In this document: positions 34,698 to 41,954 of the stretch, piece by piece
Layout of the letters: the number at the start of each line of letters is the position of its first letter
Numbering within the stretch: position 1 is the stretch's first letter
DNA from: Thermoflexia bacterium
GTDB taxonomy: Bacteria > Chloroflexota > Anaerolineae > B4-G1
Assembly (NCBI GenBank): GCA_011192155.1
Contig: DUEK01000005.1
Span: forward strand, 1 to 41,954
Direction: 5' to 3'
Length of the DNA: 41,954 nucleotides
The notes under the pieces: generated by a model
Told to the model about the DNA's origin: nothing
What the model saw: only the letters and a program-made list of their open reading frames with translations
The model's database searches: none
Made by a program: the position numbers and the translations under genes

Positions 34698-35459
34698 ATG
34701 CGCAAACCGTTCATCGCTGGCAACTGGAAGATGCACAAAACCATCAAGGAGGCGGTCACGCTGGTGGAAGAGTTGCGGGCCGCGCTGGCAGGCATAGCAG
34801 GCTGCGACGTGGCCGTCTGCCCGCCCGCCCCCGCCCTGGCCGCCGTGCGCGAGGCTTTGTCTGGATCGGACATCGGCCTGGGCGCGCAGAACGTGCATTG
34901 GGAGGAGCAAGGGGCCTTCACCGGCGAGGTCAGTCCGCCGATGCTGGTGGGGCTGTGCGATTATGCCATCGTCGGCCACTCGGAGCGCCGCACCATCTTT
35001 GGCGAGAGCGATGAATGGGTCAACAAAAAGCTGCGCGCCGCGCTGGCTCACGGCCTCAAGCCCATCCTCTGCGTGGGGGAGAACCTCCAGCAGAACCAGG
35101 CCGGGGAGACGGAGGAATTTGTCGGCGGGCAAGTGCGCGCCGCTTTTGCGGGGGTCACCGCCGAGCAGGCGCGCGTCATCACCGTGGCCTACGAGCCAAT
35201 CTGGGCAATCGGCACAGGCGTTCCAGCCACCGGCGAGAGCGCCAACGACATCATCGGCAGCGCGGTGCGCGGGGCGCTGGCCGCACTATACGGCGACGAT
35301 GTGGCCCAGGATATGCGCATCCAGTACGGCGGTAGTGTCAAGCCCGGCAACGCCGCCGAGTTCATGGCTCAGCCAGAGATTGACGGCGCGCTGGTGGGCG
35401 GGGCGAGCCTGCGTGCAGCCGACTTTGCCGCCATCGTGCGGGCAGCGGCGGGGAAGTGA
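34698..35459 (+). CDS. tpiA: triosephosphate isomerase
   Basis: The enzyme interconverts dihydroxyacetone phosphate and glyceraldehyde 3-phosphate. The 253-residue TIM barrel has GNWKMH with Lys11, the electrophile His94 in VGHSERR and the catalytic base Glu166 in AYEPIWAIGTG, then YGGSVKPGN and DGALVGGASL for phosphate binding. CGGAGGGAG lies before the ATG. It follows the kinase gene by about 30 bp and is itself followed 12 bp later by a membrane protein gene, so these three are probably cotranscribed. Confidence 0.98.
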   Translation: MRKPFIAGNWKMHKTIKEAVTLVEELRAALAGIAGCDVAVCPPAPALAAVREALSGSDIGLGAQNVHWEEQGAFTGEVSPPMLVGLCDYAIVGHSERRTIFGESDEWVNKKLRAALAHGLKPILCVGENLQQNQAGETEEFVGGQVRAAFAGVTAEQARVITVAYEPIWAIGTGVPATGESANDIIGSAVRGALAALYGDDVAQDMRIQYGGSVKPGNAAEFMAQPEIDGALVGGASLRAADFAAIVRAAAGK

Positions 35460-35471
35460 GCAAATAGGCCA

Positions 35472-36224
35472 GTGAGCTGGACGCCCTTCTTCTGGTTAGC
35501 GGCGACGCTGGCGCTCCTGCTGCTGATCGAGCGTTGGATTCACCGCCATTTGCAAGGGGTTATGCTGCTGCTAACGGGCGATCTCGACGTTGCGGCGGTG
35601 TTGTACGCGTTGCCGTTGCTTCCGGGCATCATCCTCCACGAGTTGAGCCACGCGCTCTCGGCTGTGCTCCTGGGAGCGCGGGTGGGCCGCATCTCTATCC
35701 GCCCCAAACGAGCGGGACAGCGCATCCAGTTGGGATTCGTCCCGGTCGAAAAAACCGATGTCGTGCGGGCCAGCCTGATTGGGCTGGCCCCTTTGCTAAC
35801 CGGGAGCACCGTCATTCTGCTGATCGGGTACTGGGTCTTTGGGCTGGACGCGATGAGAGCAACGCTCACCACTGGAGATTGGACCACTCTGACCACCATG
35901 ATGCAAAAAACGCTGGGCGCGTCCAACTTTTGGCTCTGGGCCTATGCAGTTTTCGTCGTGAGTAACACGATGCTGCCCAGCCGGGCCGACCGGCAGGCCT
36001 GGACGCCCGTGATTCTCTTCCTGCTCCTGATTGGGGTGTTGGTCTGGGTGGCCGGGCTGGGGCCGGCGCTGCTCAAAGAGGCCGCCGCCCCTCTCGCCGC
36101 AGCCTTGCGCTGGCTGACGCTGATGTGCGCCTTCACAATAGCGGTTGACGCGCCGTTCGTGCTGCTGATCGCGCTGCTGGAAAAGCTGCTGGAGCGGGCA
36201 AAGGGTATGCGGGTGGGATACTAG
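35472..36224 (+). CDS. membrane protein with HExxH motif (M50-like metalloprotease candidate)
   Basis: This 250-residue protein has about five or six hydrophobic segments. ILHELSHAL in the second segment (H56, E57, H60) is the zinc-binding HExxH of site-2-protease/M50-like enzymes, placed inside a membrane helix as in that family. The later motif SNTMLPSRADRQAW may carry the third metal ligand as Asp, but the usual NPDG-type sequence is absent. Function is therefore uncertain: it may be an intramembrane protease or a metal-binding membrane protein. The start is GTG 12 bp after tpiA with a poor ribosome site, suggesting coupling. The 240 bp downstream of it have no gene. Confidence 0.72.
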   Translation: MSWTPFFWLAATLALLLLIERWIHRHLQGVMLLLTGDLDVAAVLYALPLLPGIILHELSHALSAVLLGARVGRISIRPKRAGQRIQLGFVPVEKTDVVRASLIGLAPLLTGSTVILLIGYWVFGLDAMRATLTTGDWTTLTTMMQKTLGASNFWLWAYAVFVVSNTMLPSRADRQAWTPVILFLLLIGVLVWVAGLGPALLKEAAAPLAAALRWLTLMCAFTIAVDAPFVLLIALLEKLLERAKGMRVGY

Positions 36225-36464
36225 AGCGCCCGCTTAGAGAGATCGGCCCTCCGATAGGTCTGTCAGAAATCCTCAGCACTTGAGTCTCAAACAACCCCCT
36301 AATCATTCCTAATCGAGCGCCCTTCCCTGGCAACGGGACTTGCCTGATAGTGAACCTCGGTGAAACCTGCGGTGTATACCTAGGGCTAGCGCTGTTTTTA
36401 TCCCGTTCATTATCGTGGAGCGGAGAGATGCCTGGATATTGTTGTCTCTGAAAGGAGCGGAATC

Positions 36465-37556
36465 ATGCCTGCTCGATACAGAATTACTATTATAGCGGTA
36501 CTTGTTTCGGCCCTGTTCGTCAGTTGTGGAAAAGTCGAGCCTGCGCTCACATCTGTCCCGCCTGCTGTGACGTCAACCACCGCGCCGACAGAGGAAATCG
36601 CCACGCCTGCCCTGAGTGAAACCGAAGGGCCTGTCCTGAGCCAAGCCGAAGCGGAAGCCGTCACGCTCGACAGCCTTGAGATGGTGGACGATTATCCGCT
36701 CTACACCATGCGCTACTACGGCGCGTACAGCCAGCGGGCGTCCTCCGCCGATGGTGTTGCAAACCCGGCGTGGGCCTGCTCGCTCTTTGCCGCTCTGGGC
36801 GACGCGGACAATCTGCTCTATGGCCGCAACTTTGACTGGGAGTACAGCCCGGCCTTGCTCCTCTTCACCAACCCGCCGGATGGGTACGGGTCGGTCTCGA
36901 TGGTGGATATCGCCTATCTGGTTGATGCAGGCCAAGTCCGTACTCTGACTGATCTGCCTCTTGAGGACCGCCTGCCACTCTTGGACGCACCCTTGTGGCC
37001 CTTTGACGGCATGAACGAGCGCGGTCTGGTCGTGGGCATGGCGGCTGTGCCGCCGGGGGAGATGCAGCCCGACCCGAATAAGGAGACCGTTGGCTCATTG
37101 GGCGTGATCCGTGAGATGCTAGACCACGCCGCCAACGTGGACGAGGCAGTCGCCATTCTCAAAAGCTACAACATTGATATGGAAGGCGGCCCAGCCATCC
37201 ATTACCTGATCGCCGACTCGTCGGGGCGCGCGGCGCTGGTCGAGTTCTACCAGGGCGAGATGGTGGTCATTCCCAATGAAACAGGCTACCATCTCGCCAC
37301 CAATTTCCTGCGCGCCTCGGTCGGCGAATCCGCAGAGGGGCAATGTGGGCGGTACGACAGGATCAGGCACAGACTCACGGAAACTGAGGGCCGGATGACG
37401 GCGCAGGGCGGGATGAATCTCCTGGAAGAGGTATCTCAGGGGGGCACGCAATGGTCAGTCGTCTACGAGATGGGCAGCGGCAACGTCAACGTGGTGATGG
37501 GGCGGGAGTACAACGACGTGCACGTTCTCCATTTGAGACTCGAAACAGACGAATAG
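36465..37556 (+). CDS. choloylglycine hydrolase/C45-like Ntn-hydrolase lipoprotein
   Basis: The 363-residue exported protein has lipobox FVSC (Cys21), a Pro/Thr/Glu linker and an Ntn-hydrolase domain whose likely nucleophile is Cys105 in WACSLFAALG. LLYGRNFDWEYS follows with the conserved Arg and Asp of choloylglycine-hydrolase/C45 acyltransferase enzymes. Such enzymes normally self-process to free an N-terminal Cys; here the Cys is internal after a long linker, so cleavage before it would be needed. They hydrolyse linear amide bonds; the substrate is unknown. Linker residues ALSETEGPVLSQAEAEA come from a palindromic repeat. AAGGAG precedes the ATG. It heads a run of lipoprotein genes. Confidence 0.78.
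   Translation: MPARYRITIIAVLVSALFVSCGKVEPALTSVPPAVTSTTAPTEEIATPALSETEGPVLSQAEAEAVTLDSLEMVDDYPLYTMRYYGAYSQRASSADGVANPAWACSLFAALGDADNLLYGRNFDWEYSPALLLFTNPPDGYGSVSMVDIAYLVDAGQVRTLTDLPLEDRLPLLDAPLWPFDGMNERGLVVGMAAVPPGEMQPDPNKETVGSLGVIREMLDHAANVDEAVAILKSYNIDMEGGPAIHYLIADSSGRAALVEFYQGEMVVIPNETGYHLATNFLRASVGESAEGQCGRYDRIRHRLTETEGRMTAQGGMNLLEEVSQGGTQWSVVYEMGSGNVNVVMGREYNDVHVLHLRLETDE
36609..36651. repeat. REP-like palindromic repeat inside a coding region
   Basis: CCCTGAGTGAAACCGAAGGG followed by CCTGTCCTGAGCCAAGCCGA matches the widespread CCTGAGCnnnnTCGAAGG type of short palindromic repeat. It is read in frame as part of the linker of the Ntn-hydrolase lipoprotein. Confidence 0.7.
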
Positions 37557-37581
37557 TCCAATTCAAGGAAAGGAGGTGAAA

Positions 37582-38832
37582 ATGATCCACCGACCAACTA
37601 CAATACTTACGAGGAACGTCATTGTCGCGCTACTGCTAGCCACCGCGCTGGTGACTGGATGTGCGCCTCAAGTCCAGGTCGTCGAGGTGACGGCCACGCC
37701 TATGCCCACGTCACCGCCGACTGCTACCCCAGCCCCCACTACCGTCACTGTGTGCGCCTCCGGCTGCGACTTTACGACCATCCAAGCCGCCATTCACGAC
37801 TTTCACACCATCGCCGGTTCCACCATTAACGTGACCGACGGCGTCCACACCGAGGCAAACATTATCGTGAACAAGGACATCACCATCCAGGGTCAGGGAG
37901 CCGAGAGCACCATCGTCCAGGCCCACGATTCGGTGGACGCTGCCGCCGGTCGCGTGTTCTTTATCACGGACGGCGCTACCGTGACCATCAGGGGAATGAC
38001 GATTCGACACGGCAATCCGCCCGAGCACTTGCGGACTGGCGGCGGCATCTACAACGACTATTTCTGCGCGCTGACGCTCCAAGACAGCATCGTAGCCAAC
38101 AACGTCGCCAGCGACGGCGCTGGTATCAGCAACAGGGGCGTGATGACAATCACCCGTTGCATCGTCAGTGGTAACGTCGCCGACGGGATCGAGGAACCTG
38201 GTCATCAATGCGGCAACGGCGGCGGCGTCAAGGCTGTGGCGACCGCAACGACGGTGATCATCAACACCACCATCACTGGCAACCACGCCGTCAGCAGAGG
38301 CGGCGGCATCAAGAGCAACTGCGACGGCACAATGGAAATCATCAACAGCACCATCAGCGGCAACACTGCCGGTAGCTCCATAGCCGGCATCTATGCCAGA
38401 GGCACGGTGACGATCACCAATAGCACCATCGTCGGCAACGATGCGGCCGGCATGGGCAGACACGCGGGCAACGCCAGCGGCATCTGCGTTCGGGACTTGG
38501 TGAACCTGGTCAACACCATCATCGCCAACAATGGCGGCGGGCAGGACTGTGGCCTCTGCGAGAGCGCTGGCGTCTATGGAAGCATCGGCGTGAACGTCAA
38601 TAATCTGATTGGAGACGGTAGTTGCCACCCCGATTACGCCGGCGATCCCATGCTGGGCCCTTTGGCCGACAACGGCGGAAGCACCCAGACCCACGCCCTG
38701 CTGCCCGGCAGTCCGGCGATTGACGCCATCCCCACCGACGAATGCCTCGTCGGTGCCGATCAGCGCGGGAAGCCCCGGCCTCAAGGGACAGGCTGCGACA
38801 TCGGCGCGTATGAATTGCAGACAAATGAATGA
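37582..38832 (+). CDS. exported right-handed beta-helix lipoprotein
   Basis: The 416-residue protein has lipobox LVTGC (Cys27), a TPTP linker, then a parallel beta-helix with repeating short strands such as VTITNSTIVGN, IINSTISGN and ITRCIVSGN. DFTTIQAAI opens it in the way of pectate-lyase-like proteins. It ends with DNGGSTQTHALLPGSPAIDA and DIGAYE, a C-terminal block found in many secreted Chloroflexota and planctomycete beta-helix proteins. It may be a polysaccharide-binding protein or lyase, but no catalytic residue can be assigned. AGGAGG is 5 nt before the ATG. Its stop overlaps the ribosome site of the next gene. Confidence 0.83.
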   Translation: MIHRPTTILTRNVIVALLLATALVTGCAPQVQVVEVTATPMPTSPPTATPAPTTVTVCASGCDFTTIQAAIHDFHTIAGSTINVTDGVHTEANIIVNKDITIQGQGAESTIVQAHDSVDAAAGRVFFITDGATVTIRGMTIRHGNPPEHLRTGGGIYNDYFCALTLQDSIVANNVASDGAGISNRGVMTITRCIVSGNVADGIEEPGHQCGNGGGVKAVATATTVIINTTITGNHAVSRGGGIKSNCDGTMEIINSTISGNTAGSSIAGIYARGTVTITNSTIVGNDAAGMGRHAGNASGICVRDLVNLVNTIIANNGGGQDCGLCESAGVYGSIGVNVNNLIGDGSCHPDYAGDPMLGPLADNGGSTQTHALLPGSPAIDAIPTDECLVGADQRGKPRPQGTGCDIGAYELQTNE

Positions 38833-38842
38833 GGAGATAAAA

Positions 38843-39835
38843 GTGAAAAAGCATCTGTTTACCCTGGTTATCATCACGCTGCTGATTTCCGCTTGCAGCG
38901 GCAGTCAGATCGAAGATACACCCGAACCTGCCCCAGTCTCGGAAGCGACCAGCACGCCAGAACCTATGGCGACCAGCGTCCCGCCGACAGAGACACCCAC
39001 GTCAGTCCCATCACCGGCGCCGACGGAGAAACCCTACGAGAAAGTGGGCGACGTGCCCTACGCCGACCAAGACTCCAGACAAAAGCTCGACATCTACCTA
39101 CCGACGAGTGGAGAGGAGCCGTTCCCGACCCTGCTCGCGTTCCACGAGGGAAACTTTAACGGCGGATCCAACAATGGGTCCAAGTCAGACCTTCGTGGGT
39201 TAGCCCGCTATTTCGCCGAACGGGGTTACGCAGTGGTCACGCCCAATCATCGCTTTACGCCGCAATACGTCTACCCGGCGCAGGTTCAGGATGCGTTTTG
39301 CGCCCTGGCCTGGATACACGCCAACGCGGGTACGTATGGCTTTGACACCGGGCGGATCGTCGCCCTGGGGCTTGTGTCGGGAGGTAATTTGGCCGCCATG
39401 CTGGGAGTGGTGGACGATCCAACGCCGTATATGGAAGGTTGCCCGCACGCGCTGCCCGAGGAGAATTGGGTTCAGGGTGTCGCCACCTTCACTGGGCTGT
39501 TCGACTTTGCGAACGACGTCTACGGTCGCTACGCTGAGCGCGAGCACTATGTCGCTTATCTGGGAGGTGAACTGGATCAAGTTCCCGGAGTCTGGTACGA
39601 AGCGTCACCCATAAACTGGGTTGACGGCAGCGAACCGCCTTTTTTGCTCATCCACGGTTCGGGGGCTCAACGCATTGACTCTGGCGAATCGGCAAGAATG
39701 CGGAACGCACTGGTAGAAGTTGGCATAGACGTCAAACTGTCTATCGTTGACGCAGACCATACAGCATTCAGAAAAAGTGCGGCATCTTACGGGGCTGTGG
39801 AAGCTTTGTTCACCCGGATTTCAGATCAACCTTGA
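38843..39835 (+). CDS. alpha/beta-hydrolase (esterase-like) lipoprotein
   Basis: The 330-residue protein has lipobox ISAC (Cys18), a TPT/APT-rich linker to ~70, and an alpha/beta-hydrolase fold. FHEGNFNGGS is the oxyanion-hole HG-type loop, ARYFAERGYAVVTPNHRFTP the following strand, and LIHGSGAQR with DADHTAF the Asp/His region of the triad. The nucleophile elbow is odd: where homologues read GDSAGGNLA, this one reads GLVSGGNLA, so the Ser is shifted by one and Val takes its place. Activity is therefore doubtful. I chose the GTG with GAGGAG 6 nt upstream; an ATG six codons earlier overlaps the previous stop. It follows the beta-helix gene directly. Confidence 0.8.
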   Translation: MKKHLFTLVIITLLISACSGSQIEDTPEPAPVSEATSTPEPMATSVPPTETPTSVPSPAPTEKPYEKVGDVPYADQDSRQKLDIYLPTSGEEPFPTLLAFHEGNFNGGSNNGSKSDLRGLARYFAERGYAVVTPNHRFTPQYVYPAQVQDAFCALAWIHANAGTYGFDTGRIVALGLVSGGNLAAMLGVVDDPTPYMEGCPHALPEENWVQGVATFTGLFDFANDVYGRYAEREHYVAYLGGELDQVPGVWYEASPINWVDGSEPPFLLIHGSGAQRIDSGESARMRNALVEVGIDVKLSIVDADHTAFRKSAASYGAVEALFTRISDQP

Positions 39836-39840
39836 TACCA

Positions 39841-40902
39841 ATGGACATACAACACGAAAAACTCGCCCCAACTCTCGTCGCCACAGTTCGACGCACAGTC
39901 GAGCAACGCGCCGAGATCAAAGACATGCTGAACGAACTGGCTCGGGAGATTCCAAAAGAGATCATCGCGGGCGATCCCTTTTGCATCTTTAACTTTATCA
40001 CCAGCGTCCAGGATGGTCACGACGTCGAATTGGGGTTTCCCGTCAGCCGGGAGATCGAAACCGACAGCCTCAAGACCAGAGTGTTGCCCGAAATCCACGT
40101 CCTCTCAATCATTCATCGGGGCGAGGCTGAAAAACTGGGGGAGACCTATGGCAAGCTGTATGGCTACGCCGGGGAACACGGCATCATCTCGGACGAATTC
40201 TGCCGAGAAGTCTACCCCTTCGACGCTGCTCAGGGCAAGCTGGGCACAGGGATACAAGTCCAGTTCGTCATCCACCGCTGGAATGACCTGCTGGCAAAAA
40301 ACCTGGATCGCGTGCTCGGAAAAGAGGGACAACAGATCGTCATGCAAGGGAGCGCCAATCTGAGCATCGAATCGAGCGTGGACGACCGTTTCCAGTGGGT
40401 CAGGGGCATGGTGGAGCGGTTGAACGGCCTGGCAGACGAGCATCAAAAGTATGACGTTCTTTCCAGTTGCGCCCACGTCTTTCCAGCAGACCAGATCGCC
40501 AAACTCGAGACGGTCTACCAAGAGACAAAAACCAGGACAAATGACGCCATGCAGGCCGTGGATGCCGTGCTGGAATTTATGGGATCAGATCCGGGCTGGG
40601 GAGGGAATCTTCCCATCCGCGAGGGCCACGTCATCTATTCCACCAAAGCCCCCCGCGACCCGAAAGGGTACGAAAACGCCCAGGACGACCTGGAAAGGCG
40701 CAAGGCCTATTGCTTTTGCCCACTCGTCCGCAACCACATAGGCCAGGGTATGCCGACCACCTTTTGCTACTGCGGGGCCGGGTGGTTCCGCCAGCAGTGG
40801 GAGGGCGCTATTGGCAGGCCCGTGACCGTTGAAATCGTGAAATCTGTTCTCAAGGGGGACGATGCTTGCCAGTTTGCGCTTCAACTGCCGCACGACCTGT
40901 AA
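39841..40902 (+). CDS. GyrI-like ligand-binding domain fused to a cysteine-containing C-terminal domain
   Basis: The 353-residue soluble protein has an N-terminal GyrI/effector-binding-like domain (~40-165): DVELGFPVSREIE, SIIHRGEAEKLGETYGKLYG and a beta-rich end. A helical middle is followed by a C-terminal domain with CFCPLVRN (C291, C293) and FCYCGAGWFRQQWE (C309, C311), then VEIVKSVLKGDDACQFALQL, resembling DUF6144/V4R-like sensor domains. The four cysteines could bind a metal, but this is inference. A REP-like repeat is read in frame as YPFDAAQGKL. The ATG lies 6 bp after the hydrolase stop, in the middle of a lipoprotein gene run, yet it has no signal peptide. No clear function. Confidence 0.6.
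   Translation: MDIQHEKLAPTLVATVRRTVEQRAEIKDMLNELAREIPKEIIAGDPFCIFNFITSVQDGHDVELGFPVSREIETDSLKTRVLPEIHVLSIIHRGEAEKLGETYGKLYGYAGEHGIISDEFCREVYPFDAAQGKLGTGIQVQFVIHRWNDLLAKNLDRVLGKEGQQIVMQGSANLSIESSVDDRFQWVRGMVERLNGLADEHQKYDVLSSCAHVFPADQIAKLETVYQETKTRTNDAMQAVDAVLEFMGSDPGWGGNLPIREGHVIYSTKAPRDPKGYENAQDDLERRKAYCFCPLVRNHIGQGMPTTFCYCGAGWFRQQWEGAIGRPVTVEIVKSVLKGDDACQFALQLPHDL
40217..40241. repeat. REP-like repeat inside the GyrI-like domain
   Basis: CCTTCGACGCTGCTCAGGGC belongs to the same CCTTCGACnnnnCTCAGG palindrome type seen at 36609-36651, here in reverse orientation. It encodes PFDAAQG inside the effector-binding domain in frame, apparently a recent insertion. Confidence 0.7.
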
Positions 40903-40958
40903 TGCTCTGTCCCTAAATCCGCTAATCCTGCCCATCCGTGTTCTAACAGGAGCCAAAC

Positions 40959-41954
40959 ATGTCTACTCGCTGCGCTGCAACGATACTCGTTCTGATCCTG
41001 GTCGCCGGTTGTGGGAGAGCCGATCCTACAGCCATGCCCGGCGTCATGCCAACCTCACCGGCGACCCAGCCCGCCATCCCCGGCGTTGCGGCCGACTTGC
41101 AGGGATTGGACATAGATCAGTTTCTGGAAACGTCCTACCACCGCCTGCTGCTGCGGGACCCCGAACTGATCACCGAACTCGGCCTGGCGGATGCCTTTGG
41201 CGTCGGCAACGATCAACTCACCGACATCTCTGACGCCTACATCCGCGAGACCCAACAATTGGAAGCCGCTATCCTCGACCTGCTCAACCAATACAACCGG
41301 GCCGAAATGACCCCCGAACAACGACTCTCCGCCGATATCTACACCTGGTACCTGGCCGACCAGGTGCGCGGCCACGAGTTTATGTACAACGACTATCCGC
41401 TCAATCCCGTTATCAGCAGCGCGCACAACCAACTGATCCACTTTTTCACCCAAATCCACCCGGTGACGAATCGCCAGGACGCCGAGGCCTATATCACCCG
41501 GCTATCTCAAATAAGCGCCAAGTGGGAGCAATTACAGGAGGGGCTGCGCCTGCGCGAAGAGGCCGGCGTCATCCTGCCCCGCTTTATCATCCAATGGGTG
41601 CAAAGCGACCTGCGGGCCATCGCAGAAAGCGAACCCCGCTCCACCCCCTTTTACACCGTGTTTGAGGAAAAGGTCAACGGGCTGCAAGAACTGAGCGCCG
41701 CCGATAAACAGACCCTGCTCCAAGCCGCCGAGACAGAGATCAACGAATCCATCATCCCCGCCTACCAGATGTTGGTTGACTATCTGGAACACCAGGAAAC
41801 CATCGCCACCGACGACGACGGCGTGTGGAAATTCCCCAACGGCGAGGAGTATTACGCCCACGCGCTGCGCCATCACACCACCACCGACCTGACCGCCGGC
41901 GAGATCCACCAAATCGGACTGGAAGAAGTGACCCGCATCCAGGCCGAGATGCGC
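40959..41954 (+). CDS. DUF885-type lipoprotein, C-terminus outside the window
   Basis: The first 332 codons are present and no stop occurs before the right edge, so the protein is partial. It begins with a signal peptide and lipobox LVAGC (Cys18). A short Pro/Thr linker and a long alpha-helical domain follow: FLETSYHRLLLRDPELITEL, SADIYTWYLADQVRG, HFFTQIHPVTN and YAHALRHHTTTDLTAGEIHQ, all common in DUF885 proteins. These are thought to be related to M32-like metallopeptidases; their metal site lies in the missing part. AGGAG is 7 nt before the ATG. It continues the run of exported lipoproteins. Confidence 0.85.
   Translation, partial: MSTRCAATILVLILVAGCGRADPTAMPGVMPTSPATQPAIPGVAADLQGLDIDQFLETSYHRLLLRDPELITELGLADAFGVGNDQLTDISDAYIRETQQLEAAILDLLNQYNRAEMTPEQRLSADIYTWYLADQVRGHEFMYNDYPLNPVISSAHNQLIHFFTQIHPVTNRQDAEAYITRLSQISAKWEQLQEGLRLREEAGVILPRFIIQWVQSDLRAIAESEPRSTPFYTVFEEKVNGLQELSAADKQTLLQAAETEINESIIPAYQMLVDYLEHQETIATDDDGVWKFPNGEEYYAHALRHHTTTDLTAGEIHQIGLEEVTRIQAEMR

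Noticed and set aside
37711-38877. 388-codon open frame antisense to the beta-helix gene
   Set aside because: Low-complexity Asp/Val/Ala composition arising from the repetitive beta-helix codons; no recognisable family.

Overview
The window is about 42 kb of moderately GC-rich bacterial DNA with 31 protein genes, one of them cut by the right edge, plus one gene remnant. Several traits point to Chloroflexota, most like Anaerolineae: many lipoproteins with Pro/Thr/Ser linkers (TPTP type), a LysM + L,D-transpeptidase protein, a YvcK homologue with an N-terminal membrane anchor, a DUF3048 protein, an AMMECR1-MEMO pair, and intergenic DNA full of short palindromic elements. This placement is inference; no rRNA, tRNA or other phylogenetic marker gene was found.

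Layout. 1-728: no gene, one miniature inverted-repeat element. 729-1612 (-): traR/dksA-like gene and lspA as an operon. 1.7-7.6 kb: envelope glycosylation genes, with two divergent GT-C glycosyltransferases, a GT87-like transferase, a methyltransferase and a GT2 enzyme. 8.05-12.16 kb (-): a compact operon of a saccharopine dehydrogenase-like oxidoreductase and two tandem proteins, each joining a DapA-type aldolase domain to a domain that looks like formaldehyde-activating enzyme (Fae). I consider this the most novel part. 12.56-17.8 kb: a DppB-DppC fused permease, a GH5-like lipoprotein, a LysM/YkuD protein and a GT2 enzyme. 17.8-18.4 kb: an ilvD remnant beside a mobile element. 18.4-25.8 kb: TPR lipoprotein, recO, a zinc-ribbon membrane protein, a fused glycyl-tRNA synthetase (alpha+beta) and a double-FHA protein. 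26-28.6 kb: DUF3048 lipoprotein and the AMMECR1/MEMO pair. 28.9-36.2 kb (+): yvcK, gap, pgk, a transmembrane Ser/Thr kinase with TPRs, tpiA and a membrane metalloprotease-like protein, forming a central-carbon cluster. 36.5 kb to the end (+): a run of exported lipoproteins (Ntn-hydrolase, beta-helix, alpha/beta hydrolase, DUF885) with one cytoplasmic GyrI-like protein.

Repeats are the second theme. There are two inverted 158-bp elements with TA-type ends, three nearly identical 146-bp elements (two of them just after the glyQS and pgk stop codons), a 121-bp nested palindrome with a 9-bp target duplication, a 177-bp inverted repeat with a 6-bp target duplication, and several repeats that have entered reading frames in frame: a glycosyltransferase, the GlyRS linker, the Ntn-hydrolase and the GyrI-like protein. 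Promoters with TATAAT-like -10 boxes are easy to see. At least two appear to start transcription at or next to a GTG start codon, which suggests leaderless messages.
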